A stretch of 61,601 nt of DNA from CAZHRC01 sp964533865 (GCA_964533865.1 CAZHRC010000014.1:1-61601), one strand, 5' to 3'; numbered from the stretch's first letter, positions 24,819-33,879 are shown. The notes: a model not told the origin generated them from the letters alone. A program made the numbers and translations.

Positions 24819-25460
24819 CTACCCGTTCGTTTCTTTATAGTAGTAAATAGCGAGTTGAGTTCGATCTCTCAAGTTGAGTTTTTCTAGGATAACCGAGATG
24901 TAGTTACGTATAGTACCTTCAGAGAAGTGCGTGATTTCTGCAATTTCTTTATTATTTAACCCTTCGGCGACGCGCTCTACAATAGTTTTTTCCTTTTCGG
25001 ACAAGGGGCTCATATTTCCTTTTGGCGAGGGTTTGCTGTCGATAAATTTAGGGATTTTATCGACGATGTCGTCTCCAAAGACGCGCTGACCATTGATGAC
25101 GGCGTAGAGCGCGGGCAATACGCTTTCAAATTTAGTTTTCAATAAATAACCCTTAGCTCCTAATCTCAAAGATTCGATAATGTACTCGTCGTCGAGAAAG
25201 GTGGTGAGGTAGAGGAGTTTTGCATTGGGATCCTTTGACATGATGATTTTCCCAGCTGCAATGCCGTCCATTTCTCCCATGCGTATATCTAGCAAGAGAA
25301 GATCTGGCTGATGGACGGCGTATAGCTCGATGGCTTCAGTGCCATCGTGTCCAATGGCAACCACTTGGATCGGGTCGTTTTCATGGGCGGAGCCTATTTC
25401 GACGATCGTTTTTAGTCCTTGGCAAACTAATGGATCGTCGTCGATAATAATGAGTTTCAT
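24819..25460 (-). CDS. NarL/LuxR-family response regulator (LnrK/DesR-like)
   Basis: 213 residues. The receiver domain (1-125) has acidic pocket D7-D9, phospho-acceptor D58, the T86/T87 switch and K108. It is followed by a LuxR-type helix-turn-helix (about 145-205) with L-S-x-K-E-K-x-I-V, G-L-N-N-K-E-I-A and the S-E-G-T-I-R-N-Y recognition helix. It is encoded 2 bases after the kinase gene on the minus strand. It is expected to control the divergent ABC exporter through the palindrome at 26597-26612. Confidence 0.93.
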   Translation of the reverse strand: MKLIIIDDDPLVCQGLKTIVEIGSAHENDPIQVVAIGHDGTEAIELYAVHQPDLLLLDIRMGEMDGIAAGKIIMSKDPNAKLLYLTTFLDDEYIIESLRLGAKGYLLKTKFESVLPALYAVINGQRVFGDDIVDKIPKFIDSKPSPKGNMSPLSEKEKTIVERVAEGLNNKEIAEITHFSEGTIRNYISVILEKLNLRDRTQLAIYYYKETNG

Positions 25461-25462
25461 GG

Positions 25463-26545
25463 CTATTCTCCTTTATTAAGATGGGGTATGGACACGAAAA
25501 TGCGAAATCCCTTAGAGCTGCTAATATGGACTTGGCCTCCTAGAGCTGCTGCTCGTTCTTCGATACCCATTAGGCCTATCCCTGGCCCCGTTCTCGAAGA
25601 AGGTTGCGTTCCGTTGTCCTGAATCAGAAGATGAACAGCTTCATTAGATTCCGAGAGCGTGATGTGTACGGATGTGGCATTGGAATGTTTGATCACATTA
25701 GTTAGCCCTTCGTTAATGGTAGCGGCAAAGGAATGGTAGAGTGCTTTGGGCAGTGGATCGCTAAGGTGATAAGAGATTCCAACGGGGCAAAAAGTAAAGT
25801 CACGACTCGTTTTCCGCAACAATTCATAAAAATCGAGTGAGGATTCATGCATGTTGTGCAGACTATTTCGGATCTGTTCCATTCCGTTGGTCAAGGTCTT
25901 TCGCGTGGTGCCAATACCTGTTTTAATATTGGGATCTTTTTCCAAGACTTCCAATGCACCAAGTTGGATAATGGCACTCGAAAGAACGTGACCGATGTGA
26001 TCGTGGATATCCCGAGCGATTCGATTGCGTTCGGTAAGTACGGCATTTTCGGCGTATTCATTTTGAGAGCGCACTAGCTCTTCATTCTTTTGTTTCAATT
26101 TTTCGTGGAGATATTTTTCCTCATCGATCGTTTGATACTGGGTTTTTAGCAAAAGGACCCGCTTAGATGTATCACTCGAAAGATACCAGGATAGAGCCAT
26201 AAGGGTGGCAACAAAGATAACCAAAGCCAAGGAACCTTGCAATAAAAAGCTAATAAAAAGAACGATTAGATTTAGAAATACGTATGGGGGGTCCTTAAGA
26301 TCGTAAAGGAGAACAGGTGAAAAAAATAAGATCATGGGATATTTAATAGCAAAGCACAGGAGTGTAAAAACCGTGACAATCAATGGAACAACATTTTTTT
26401 GGGGCCATTGTAGAATGATCAATAGCGAAATCGCCAAAGCGATCAGCGCTACCATCACCTCTAAAATCGGCGGATCTAGCGGATCGACGATGAGTGACGC
26501 CGAAAAAGCAAGGGCGAATACGATAAGTTTATTTGTAAAGTGCAT
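25463..26545 (-). CDS. NarL-type sensor histidine kinase (LnrJ/DesK-like)
   Basis: 360 residues. There are about five to six membrane helices in residues 5-122 with almost no extracellular loop, then a coiled coil (about 138-170). A HisKA_3 box with phospho-acceptor H181 (R-D-I-H-D-H) follows, then an ATPase domain with N-E-G-L-T-N-V-I-K-H (N box) and G-x-G-I-G-L-M-G-I. Such intramembrane-sensing kinases detect membrane-active agents or lipid state. It is divergent from the ABC operon, in the LnrJKLMN-like arrangement. Confidence 0.92.
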   Translation of the reverse strand: MHFTNKLIVFALAFSASLIVDPLDPPILEVMVALIALAISLLIILQWPQKNVVPLIVTVFTLLCFAIKYPMILFFSPVLLYDLKDPPYVFLNLIVLFISFLLQGSLALVIFVATLMALSWYLSSDTSKRVLLLKTQYQTIDEEKYLHEKLKQKNEELVRSQNEYAENAVLTERNRIARDIHDHIGHVLSSAIIQLGALEVLEKDPNIKTGIGTTRKTLTNGMEQIRNSLHNMHESSLDFYELLRKTSRDFTFCPVGISYHLSDPLPKALYHSFAATINEGLTNVIKHSNATSVHITLSESNEAVHLLIQDNGTQPSSRTGPGIGLMGIEERAAALGGQVHISSSKGFRIFVSIPHLNKGE

Positions 26546-26574
26546 GATCTTCCACCACCTTTATCGTTTTGTAT

Positions 26575-26604
26575 AGTATATCAAATACGAGCTAGTGATG
26601 ACAA
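26575..26604 (-). promoter_or_regulatory. Promoter of the kinase/regulator pair
   Basis: Minus strand: TTGTCA, 18-base spacer, TATACT, about 30 bases before the kinase start. The -35 box lies inside the palindrome at 26597-26612. Confidence 0.5.
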
Positions 26605-26612
26605 TTGTCATC
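26597..26612. promoter_or_regulatory. Perfect palindrome GATGACAATTGTCATC, likely operator
   Basis: A 16-base perfect inverted repeat in the 147-base region between the divergent two-component and ABC transporter genes. Its centre is about 54 bases before a TACAAT box (26658-26663) that lacks a good -35. This is the position of an activator site for the ABC operon, while it overlaps the -35 of the kinase promoter. Confidence 0.65.
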
Positions 26613-26692
26613 TTCGATTAGTTATTGTAGACACTTCAAGGGAAAGTCCTTTGGAGGTACAATGTTGTTACAAGAAAGCAAAGGAGGTCTAT

Positions 26693-27631
26693 ATGATCAT
26701 TCACGTTGAAAATTTGGTAAAAAGGTACAAGGAAGTATTGGCATTGAATCATTTGAATTTATCGGTGAAAGAAGGTGAAATTTACGGATTATTAGGTCCG
26801 AACGGATCGGGAAAGACGACAGCGATTAATTGTCTATTGTCATTATTAACCTACGAAACAGGAAGTATCAAAATTTTTGGTGAAAAGATGACCCCCTATC
26901 GTTACGATTTAAAAAAACAGATCGGCGTGGTTTCGCAAAATCCTGCCGTTTATAACGAATTGAGCGTGGAAGAAAATATCGATTACTTTTGTGGACTTTA
27001 CATTGAAAATAAAACTCAGCGTAAACAATTAGTAAATGAAGCGATCGAATTTGTACAACTTGAAGAGGTCCGGAAATTTCGACCCAAAAAATTATCTGGT
27101 GGACTGCTTAGACGTTTAAATCTCGCCTGTGGTATCGCGCATAAACCAAGGTTAATCATCCTCGACGAGCCTACGGTGGCGGTGGATCCTCAAAGTCGAA
27201 ATAACATCTTAGAGGGGATTAAGCGGTTAGCGGAACAAGGTTCAACTGTCCTTTACACGACTCACTATATGGATGAAGTTGAAATGCTATGTGATCGACT
27301 CTCTATTATGGACAAGGGAAAGACATTGGTGACTGGTACGATTGAAGAAATTAAAGCCATGTCATCGATTGGTGAAACCATCGCGATTGAAGCTTTCCAC
27401 ATCGATGAGTCAGTGATCGATGGAATCAGAACAATGGATCATGTTGTATCTGTACAATACGATCAGCCAGAGTTGGTAATCCGTATGGATAGAGGGGCCA
27501 ATGGCCTAGGAAATATTATCCACTATTTAGAGACTCATAAGGTTGAAACTCAACGTTTGACTTCAAAGCAACCGAGTTTAAACGACGTTTTCTTAGAGAT
27601 CACTGGGAAGGAGTTGAGGGATCGTGTTTAA
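26693..27631 (+). CDS. ABC exporter ATP-binding protein (LnrL-like)
   Basis: 312 residues. Walker A is G-P-N-G-S-G-K-T-T (about 35-43), the signature is L-S-G-G-L-L-R-R-L-N with a Leu in place of the usual Gln or Met, and Walker B is L-I-I-L-D-E-P-T, followed by a D-P-Q-S-R D-loop and an H-switch in T-T-H-Y. The C-terminal extension is typical of drug/lipopeptide exporters. AAAGGAGG precedes ATG 26693. The frame is open upstream but lies in the control region. It forms an exporter with the two following permeases and probably protects against a membrane-active compound. Confidence 0.94.
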   Translation: MIIHVENLVKRYKEVLALNHLNLSVKEGEIYGLLGPNGSGKTTAINCLLSLLTYETGSIKIFGEKMTPYRYDLKKQIGVVSQNPAVYNELSVEENIDYFCGLYIENKTQRKQLVNEAIEFVQLEEVRKFRPKKLSGGLLRRLNLACGIAHKPRLIILDEPTVAVDPQSRNNILEGIKRLAEQGSTVLYTTHYMDEVEMLCDRLSIMDKGKTLVTGTIEEIKAMSSIGETIAIEAFHIDESVIDGIRTMDHVVSVQYDQPELVIRMDRGANGLGNIIHYLETHKVETQRLTSKQPSLNDVFLEITGKELRDRV

Positions 27632-28838
27632 ACACATATTTATCGCTCAAACAAAACTTTTTTTTAGAAATAAAGAATCCATATTGTGGAACCTTTTATT
27701 CCCATTTGCTATGGTGACGCTTTACTACGTTGCTTTTCATAATATCGCTGATACGGAGAATTTCAAGATTGATCCCGTACCTGTTGCAGTAGAAAAAACA
27801 GATCAAACGATTGAGGGTATGCCCTTTCGTCAGTTTTTAGAGTCAGAGGGCGAATCTCATACCATGGATGGTGATCAGATCCTCTACGATACAGAAACCA
27901 ATAAAAATTTGGTGCCTATTCTGGTTGATCGACCCGCCGGAGAAAAACTCGTCGAGTCGGGCAAGGTTGATGGGATGATCACTTATGAGAAGGGAAAGCC
28001 TATCTCCTATGTTTTAGGTCCACGTGACATCGAAAACTATCGGGTGATAATGGTTAAAGCGATGATGGACTACTACCAACAAAGGGAAAATACGGTGACG
28101 CGCATTATCAACGAAGCAGTAGATCGTAGGATTCCAATATCGAATGATCAAGTGAGTCAAATGATTTCGACGCTAAATGGGAAAGATTATTTAATGACAT
28201 TAAAAACACCGGTATCCAATGTCTCAAAGTACACCGTGTTTTACTTGGCGATACTGGCATATATTTGTATTGCCGCAGTGGCAAAGGGAATCGATGTCGT
28301 AGGCAATGTCGAGGCGGTTTACTCTCCAGTTTCTATGAGAGCTGCAATTTCACCGACTTCTAAGCGATTGCGTTTTATAGCGGTCATGGTGGCGTCGTTA
28401 GTCATGGCAGTGTTATTAAATCTGTTGACCTTTGGCTATATGTTATTGTTAAAGATGCCTGTTGGTGATTCTTACGGGGCAATTGTGGGAATCGTCGTCC
28501 TTGGAACCCTTGTTGGTTTTTTCATGGGAACGGCAGTCGGTTCCTTGCTGCCAGGCAAAATGACATTAAAAAATGGTTTAGGGATTATTTTACCCTTAGC
28601 CATGGGATTTATGAGCGGAATGATGAGCGTTGAGGTAAAATACGCCATCGATACTCACCTGCCTGTCGTGCAAAAGTTTAATCCATTGAATGCTATCGTC
28701 GAAGGGCTCAATGCGTTGAGATTTTATGAGACGATGGAAATCTATAGTCACAACATGGTCTATCTAGGCGGACTACTTGTCGCGTTTATTGCATTGACGA
28801 TGATTGGGTTAAGGAGGGCAGATTATGAGAGTCTTTAA
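27624..28838 (+). CDS. ABC-2 type exporter permease (LnrM-like)
   Basis: 404 residues. There is one N-terminal helix, a large extracellular domain (about residues 45-190), then five to six helices, the ABC2_membrane_3 layout. It starts at GTG 27624 within the end of the ATPase gene (8-base overlap), with GGAGTTGAGGG upstream. It is likely a heterodimer with the next gene product, as LnrM is with LnrN. Confidence 0.9.
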   Translation: MFKHIFIAQTKLFFRNKESILWNLLFPFAMVTLYYVAFHNIADTENFKIDPVPVAVEKTDQTIEGMPFRQFLESEGESHTMDGDQILYDTETNKNLVPILVDRPAGEKLVESGKVDGMITYEKGKPISYVLGPRDIENYRVIMVKAMMDYYQQRENTVTRIINEAVDRRIPISNDQVSQMISTLNGKDYLMTLKTPVSNVSKYTVFYLAILAYICIAAVAKGIDVVGNVEAVYSPVSMRAAISPTSKRLRFIAVMVASLVMAVLLNLLTFGYMLLLKMPVGDSYGAIVGIVVLGTLVGFFMGTAVGSLLPGKMTLKNGLGIILPLAMGFMSGMMSVEVKYAIDTHLPVVQKFNPLNAIVEGLNALRFYETMEIYSHNMVYLGGLLVAFIALTMIGLRRADYESL

Positions 28839-30012
28839 ACTCTATTTCCAAATCGTAAGAAGTCAACTATCTGTAATTTTTATATACGTTGGGATTTTTT
28901 CCCTTATTGCGTTTATTTTTGGTTCGAACATAAAATCGATGCCAGATGAGGCTTACACGCCAAAAAAACTCGATGTTGCCGTCTACAATGAAGATCGTGG
29001 AGGAGCGGTCGCTGAGGGACTACACCGCTACATCGGAACGCGATTCAATTTGGTTGATATTCCCGATGATAAGAAGTCACTTGACGATGCATTGTTCTAT
29101 GAGCGTATCAATTTTGCGCTGAGAATCCCAAAAGGATTTAGTGAAAGATTTGAAAAGCCAAGTGAGTTGCCAATATCTATTGAAAAAACCCAAGGGATGC
29201 AAGAAAATATGCTAGTGGATATCGAGGTGACAAAATACCTGGACACTTGGCAGATTTACAATAACGCTAGAAATGTTTCAGCGGATCTTTTTGCTCAAGA
29301 GGATGTTGAAGAGATGATTGGCGAGGATTTAGCAAAAGAAACTACATTGAAGGTTTTTGGATCGCAAAAAGAAATTCTGAACGGAATTGGGGCAAAAACT
29401 TATACGAGCTATATGATTTATCTGCTCATGTCTACCGTTCTTTCAATTATTTGCATGACGATGCTTATTCTCAATGACAAGGATACGAGAGCTAGGGAGA
29501 TGGTGGCAGGCTTTACTGATGGTAGGCGTTATTTAGAGTTACTGCTGGCCAATGTTGTATTCGGTATCATCATCTGGGGTATCCTTATCGCTGTTGGTAT
29601 GATTTCCTTCGGAGCGAGTGCGTTTTTAGGAGAGAAAGGATTGATGCTTTTAGGGTCGAGCTTCATCCATTTACTAGCGATGATCTCAATGGCATTGTTG
29701 ATTTCCACCATTTTTCAACAGACATCAGCGATTGAGTTTATAAGGGTTATTTGGCCGTTGTTTATCGCATTTTCCAGCGGTATTTTCATCCCGATGGAGT
29801 TTGTTTGGAAGCCCCTTCAAACTGCGGCAAGTTTTTTCCCAGCTTATTGGCAGGTAGTTGCCGACGAAGCGATTTTAAAACTTCCAAAGGGTTCTCCAAA
29901 ATTGATTGAAATCTTAACGAAGTCTTTTTCGATTGAACTTGTCATGATGGTCGCATTTTTCCTGCTTTCCCTAGCGATACGCAGATACCGGTTAAAAGGA
30001 GAAAACTCATAA
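28825..30012 (+). CDS. ABC-2 type exporter permease (LnrN-like)
   Basis: 395 residues with the same architecture as the upstream permease: N-terminal helix, a roughly 170-residue external domain, and a C-terminal block of five or six helices containing F-S-S-G-I-F-I-P-M-E. It overlaps the preceding gene by 14 bases. The start has AAGGAGGGCAGATT upstream. It is last in the exporter operon, before a bidirectional terminator. Confidence 0.9.
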   Translation: MRVFKLYFQIVRSQLSVIFIYVGIFSLIAFIFGSNIKSMPDEAYTPKKLDVAVYNEDRGGAVAEGLHRYIGTRFNLVDIPDDKKSLDDALFYERINFALRIPKGFSERFEKPSELPISIEKTQGMQENMLVDIEVTKYLDTWQIYNNARNVSADLFAQEDVEEMIGEDLAKETTLKVFGSQKEILNGIGAKTYTSYMIYLLMSTVLSIICMTMLILNDKDTRAREMVAGFTDGRRYLELLLANVVFGIIIWGILIAVGMISFGASAFLGEKGLMLLGSSFIHLLAMISMALLISTIFQQTSAIEFIRVIWPLFIAFSSGIFIPMEFVWKPLQTAASFFPAYWQVVADEAILKLPKGSPKLIEILTKSFSIELVMMVAFFLLSLAIRRYRLKGENS

Positions 30013-30042
30013 AAAAAAGACCCCCTAGAGGGTCTTTTTTTG
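30011..30042. terminator. Bidirectional terminator
   Basis: AAAAAAAGACCC...GGGTCTTTTTTT: a GACCC(CC)-stem with A- and T-tracts on both sides, between the convergent exporter operon and DUF368 gene. It overlaps the last codons of the DUF368 gene. Confidence 0.92.
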
Positions 30043-30843
30043 CGAACGGTTTGATAATGTAGTGAGCTTAAATGTTATGATTCCACAGATAATTGCGGCG
30101 AGGAGAGCGACATAGTAAGTGGGTGTGAATTGAAAGCCGGGAAATAAGGGTAACGTCGAGGCAAGCACAAGTCCGATGATCGCAGCATAGGTCAATTGGT
30201 AGTACTGATCAAATAAATAGGCGATAATTTTCGTCAATAGAAAGAAAGTAGGGACAAAGCCTATTGCCATAGGGATCATTGAACGGATGTCAATGGTTGC
30301 TATGATTTGTAATACCGAACTGTACCCGCCAATCGTCATCAGTATAGCAGAGGTACTCAGTCCGGGTATAACCGATCCACTGCAGATAATCACACCATAG
30401 GAGATGAGCTGGAAGAAAGAGGGGGAGCCGTCAGTGCTGGTGGACTTTGTTTGTTCGAGGTAAAGCATGAAGAGTCCTATTCCGAATGCCATTGCAAATG
30501 GGATGAGCTGTTGCTTTTTAAATCCTTGCTTCGTTGCGGTATTTGCGAGATCGGGCAAGGTGCCGATGATGAGTCCGATGAAAACAAATCGAATGAGAAT
30601 GTTGTGTGTATCCATTAGTTGACGAAACAAGTGACTAAAAACGAGTACTCCAACTCCTCCTCCGATGGCGATGGGAATGAGCAGTGTTAAGCTGGATTTT
30701 GTATCGGTAAAAAATCGGTTAATGGATGAAATGAGTTTATCGTAGATGCCCATCAAAACCGCCAACGCTCCTCCGCTAATACCTGGCGCGATTGCTGCAA
30801 ATCCGATAAAAAAGCCTTTGATTATGAGTGTGAGATTGGTCAT
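30025..30843 (-). CDS. DUF368 family membrane protein (undecaprenyl-phosphate translocase type)
   Basis: 272-residue polytopic membrane protein (about eight helices). The DUF368 signature is G-x-A-x-x-A-P-G-I-S-G-G near residue 20, and a repeat of the same idea, G-S-V-I-P-G-L-S-T-S, lies near 155. Members (PopT) were shown to recycle the undecaprenyl-phosphate lipid carrier across the membrane. I infer that role here from the family. GGAGAGCAC precedes the ATG. It is transcribed alone, downstream of the two lipoprotein genes on the same strand. Confidence 0.88.
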   Translation of the reverse strand: MTNLTLIIKGFFIGFAAIAPGISGGALAVLMGIYDKLISSINRFFTDTKSSLTLLIPIAIGGGVGVLVFSHLFRQLMDTHNILIRFVFIGLIIGTLPDLANTATKQGFKKQQLIPFAMAFGIGLFMLYLEQTKSTSTDGSPSFFQLISYGVIICSGSVIPGLSTSAILMTIGGYSSVLQIIATIDIRSMIPMAIGFVPTFFLLTKIIAYLFDQYYQLTYAAIIGLVLASTLPLFPGFQFTPTYYVALLAAIICGIITFKLTTLSNRSQKKTL

Positions 30844-30891
30844 GTGCTCTCCTTTTACAGGTTAAGGTCATGGAAGTGAATCCGATAATGA

Positions 30892-30915
30892 AAGGCACCT
30901 TCATTGAAGGTGCCC
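30892..30915 (-). terminator. Terminator after the FMN-binding lipoprotein gene
   Basis: Minus-strand stem GGCACCTTC-AAT-GAAGGTGCC followed by TTTCATT. The T-tract is weak. Confidence 0.7.
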
Positions 30916-30920
30916 AAACC

Positions 30921-31559
30921 CTATTCAATGATTTCGACGTAGCTACTCGATACGTATCCGTTTGAGGATTCGTCGGGATAGTGGATTTGGTACCAGATCA
31001 AGCCGGAATCATCTGTTGCCTCGGCAATGATGATCACTTCAGTGCCGTTTACCAGTTCACCGATGCGTTCACCTTCGACTGTAGGTTTTGAACGGACGTA
31101 AAGTAGCTCTGTGCCTACTAACCCTTTTCGCTGTCCACTTCCCTCCGTGATAGTTTCATCGCTAAGGCCCTGGATCGGTTCCGGTTCGGGCTCTTTAAAA
31201 AGGTCTTTATCAACGGTGTAGAGCTGTGCTTTTTCTTGATAAAGGGCAGTGTTCAGGGCGTTGAGGTAGGCCGCTGATGTAAGGGTGGCGCCTGCGATCA
31301 TATCGACGTCCTTAGGGAGTGAGCCGATGGATTGGGCGACGAGTTTGTCCAGTGCCGTCGTTCCTAACCCTTCGGTTTCAGATTGAGCGGTGATTTCAAC
31401 GTTAGAAAGGCGTCCATCTTTATCGATCGTGGCCTTGAGTGAAACAGGACCACCATATCCTTCTGCGGAACCTTCATAGTTGCCCTCGGGAATTTTAGAA
31501 CATCCAGATAAGAGAACGACTAAAACGGACAGGGCGATGAGTTTTTTCTTGATTTTCAC
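30921..31559 (-). CDS. FMN-binding lipoprotein with C-terminal SH3 domain
   Basis: 212 residues. The lipoprotein signal has a lipobox L-L-S-G-C (C20). The FMN_bind domain (about 25-105) contains E-T-x-G-L-G and the A-G-A-T-L-T-S motif, whose T92 is the predicted site of covalent FMN attachment by ApbE. An acidic linker follows, then a bacterial SH3 domain (about 148-211; L-Y-V-R-S-K-P, G-Y-V-S-S-S-Y-V), which usually binds cell-wall peptides. It starts at GTG with GGAGGAAG upstream. The fusion suggests a wall-associated redox protein. No apbE gene is in the window. Confidence 0.85.
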   Translation of the reverse strand: MKIKKKLIALSVLVVLLSGCSKIPEGNYEGSAEGYGGPVSLKATIDKDGRLSNVEITAQSETEGLGTTALDKLVAQSIGSLPKDVDMIAGATLTSAAYLNALNTALYQEKAQLYTVDKDLFKEPEPEPIQGLSDETITEGSGQRKGLVGTELLYVRSKPTVEGERIGELVNGTEVIIIAEATDDSGLIWYQIHYPDESSNGYVSSSYVEIIE

Positions 31560-31612
31560 AAACTTCCTCCATGGAATCTATAGACAATGCAGTCTTGGAA
31601 TTTATTTTTTTG

Positions 31613-32758
31613 TCAATCAATGGGAGTGACGGCATGATAACGCGCAACCAATGATTCGTTTTGTTCGAGTTTAATGTGTTCGCTATTGTACAGCTGGTTA
31701 TCTATGGTAAGAATAAGTTTTTCTACTTGGTAATAATCGCCAAAAGTATTCGCCAGAGATTGGAGAAGACGACTCTCGTCTTTCACATCAAGGTTTAGCG
31801 AATGGCTAAATCCTTCATTTAGGTCGGCATAGACTCGGCCATCCTCGTTGAGATAGAGGCTGTTAATTTGGGATTCTTTAGAAAAAACGGGTAGGCATCC
31901 TTTTGGGATGTCTTTGTAAATTTCGCTTAAAGTGTTTCGTGTAATATCGTTGGTATAAAAAGCTACAGTTCGTTGGATGACGCCAATCTCATTGGAATCG
32001 ACCAAGGGGTAATAAAAGTTGATCTTTTGTTTGTAAGGCGCGTTAGTAGCGACTTGATGTAGAGTTCGACTAGTTGTTATGCCATGTACCTCATTGGTTA
32101 CCCGGATTAAACCCATATTCTTTGAGAAGTAATAGGTTGTTCGAGTGTCCTTTGCTTCCTTAGTGACTTCTACTGTTTCATAAGTGTTATGATCGGTGAT
32201 GACCTGAACATCAATTCCAGTTATCGACGACAGGGATCCGTCGTCGTTCACCCATGACGTGCCTTCGACTATGGGATCTTTTAGCAAAATCGTACCATCG
32301 GTGGCTTTTTTGCCCAAGTAGTTTTCGCGTTCGTGAACGGATTCGTGAACTTGATTCAATATAATACAATGGTTTTCTACAGCCAGGACGTATACCGTTT
32401 GACCGCCTCTATGAACTTCTCGCAATTGCAATTTGTTGCTGTCGGTGTAATCGACGTAAATATCACCTATTGCCAAAGGGTTATCATTGTAAACCACCTG
32501 CATGTGAAGGTCTCTGAGAATGGGGAAATAGTCTTCAACAGTGACGTTCCCATCGTCTATAGGTGTCGTTTTCTGAGCGTCGTTATCACTCCAAAGATCT
32601 TCCTCGCGGGATGCTTCCGATGAATGCTTTAACACGGAATCTGGCTTGCTTAATGCCGAGGATGTCGCTCCAACAAGCTTTTCAGATTGTGATGTCAAGA
32701 AACATCCTGTGAGCATCAACGACAGCAATAACAGAATGATATAAAATGATCGTCTCAT
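31613..32758 (-). CDS. GerMN-domain lipoprotein
   Basis: 381 residues. The lipobox is L-M-L-T-G-C (C19), followed by a roughly 60-residue low-complexity spacer, a central domain of unknown type (about 75-255, strand-rich), and a C-terminal GerMN-like domain (about 268-365). That domain has the I-N-S-L-Y-L-N-E-D-G-R-V-Y-A-D-L motif and a late V-E-K-L-I-L-T-I-D-N strand. GerM-type lipoproteins act at the membrane/wall interface, in spore formers during sporulation and germination. No other spore gene is nearby. It lies 53 bases upstream of the FMN-binding lipoprotein gene and is probably co-transcribed with it. Confidence 0.75.
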   Translation of the reverse strand: MRRSFYIILLLLSLMLTGCFLTSQSEKLVGATSSALSKPDSVLKHSSEASREEDLWSDNDAQKTTPIDDGNVTVEDYFPILRDLHMQVVYNDNPLAIGDIYVDYTDSNKLQLREVHRGGQTVYVLAVENHCIILNQVHESVHERENYLGKKATDGTILLKDPIVEGTSWVNDDGSLSSITGIDVQVITDHNTYETVEVTKEAKDTRTTYYFSKNMGLIRVTNEVHGITTSRTLHQVATNAPYKQKINFYYPLVDSNEIGVIQRTVAFYTNDITRNTLSEIYKDIPKGCLPVFSKESQINSLYLNEDGRVYADLNEGFSHSLNLDVKDESRLLQSLANTFGDYYQVEKLILTIDNQLYNSEHIKLEQNESLVARYHAVTPID

Positions 32759-32929
32759 GTCTGCCTCCGTCTTGAGATAAAATTAATATTTTGTAGAACT
32801 CATTACTAATTTTACCCTAAATGACTCCGTTTAGGAAGGGTTGAAGGCTAGATTATTATAATACGAGAATGTTTTGAAAGGATTTCGAGAGAATAATGTG
32901 ATGCATCGATAGAGTCGCGAGATTATCAG

Positions 32930-32957
32930 TTGATTGAAGGTTGAGAGATGGTATAAT
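32930..32957 (+). promoter_or_regulatory. Promoter of the DegV-glp operon
   Basis: TTGATT, 16 bases, TATAAT. The box ends 23 bases before the degV ATG, with AAGGAGG in between. Confidence 0.65.
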
Positions 32958-32980
32958 AAGAGGTAATTAAGGAGGTTATT

Positions 32981-33877
32981 ATGTTTAAAATTATAGCAGA
33001 TAGCGCTTGTGATATCAGTCCAGAAATTGCAGAGGAGATGGGTGTCACACTTGTACCATTCTATGTTAAGACCGATAGTGAAACCTATTATAAAGAGCAC
33101 GAGACGATTACATCTCAAGAACTCTATGATTTTATGGTTGATCATAAAGCGACATTTCCTTCAACGTCTCTTCCGTCAGTTGCAGATTATCTCAAGATTT
33201 TCGAATCTTATATCAGCAATGGGGAGACGATTATTTGTGTCTGTCTGAATGTTAAATTCAGTGGTTCGTACAATAGTGCGGAGACGGCTCGAAAGATGTT
33301 AGAAGAGCAACATGGCCCACTTCCGATCTATGTCATCGACAGTGGCTCCGCCACTCTGGGAGAGGCGTTGTTCATCGTCGAGATATGCCGAATGCGCGAC
33401 GCTGGGATGAGCGCTGAACGGGTTGTCGAAATCTCCGAGCAGTTAAAAGAGACGATTCAAATTTTCTTCACTGTCGATAACATGGATTACCTCATTAATG
33501 GAGGTAGAGTGAATAAAGTCCTGGGTAATGTGGTTCAGGGTTTGGGGTTAAAGCCGATATTGTCCTTGAAACATGGCGTTATCGAATCGACAGGTGTAGT
33601 TCGAGGCAGAGTGCGTTCGATGAAGAAAATTGCAGAACAACTCCGAGATTTCTTTACAGACAACCAGGTCGACCCAATGGATTATCAATTTGTCGTCGGA
33701 TACGGCTATGATCCAGATGAGATTGAGAAGATGATTCGAGTGACTAATGAGATCGTCGAGGATGTGTTTGCTTCTGTGGCGGAATTTGTCACACCTCAAC
33801 GTATCGGAGCGACGATCGGTGTACATACAGGACCCTATCCACTTGGCGTAGGGTTGATCAAGAAATACGATCGATAA
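32981..33877 (+). CDS. DegV family fatty-acid-binding protein
   Basis: 298-residue cytoplasmic EDD-fold protein. It shows the D-S-A-C-D-I-S start, V-P-F-Y-V near residue 26, F-P-S-T-S-L-P-S near 59, the S-G-S-Y-N-S-A motif, and H-T-G-P-Y-P-L-G at the C-terminus. DegV/FakB proteins hold a fatty acid while the FakA kinase phosphorylates it for phospholipid synthesis. Only 2 bases separate it from the next gene, so it is the first gene of an operon with glycerol-3-phosphate dehydrogenase. No fakA is in the window. Confidence 0.93.
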   Translation: MFKIIADSACDISPEIAEEMGVTLVPFYVKTDSETYYKEHETITSQELYDFMVDHKATFPSTSLPSVADYLKIFESYISNGETIICVCLNVKFSGSYNSAETARKMLEEQHGPLPIYVIDSGSATLGEALFIVEICRMRDAGMSAERVVEISEQLKETIQIFFTVDNMDYLINGGRVNKVLGNVVQGLGLKPILSLKHGVIESTGVVRGRVRSMKKIAEQLRDFFTDNQVDPMDYQFVVGYGYDPDEIEKMIRVTNEIVEDVFASVAEFVTPQRIGATIGVHTGPYPLGVGLIKKYDR

Positions 33878-33879
33878 AC

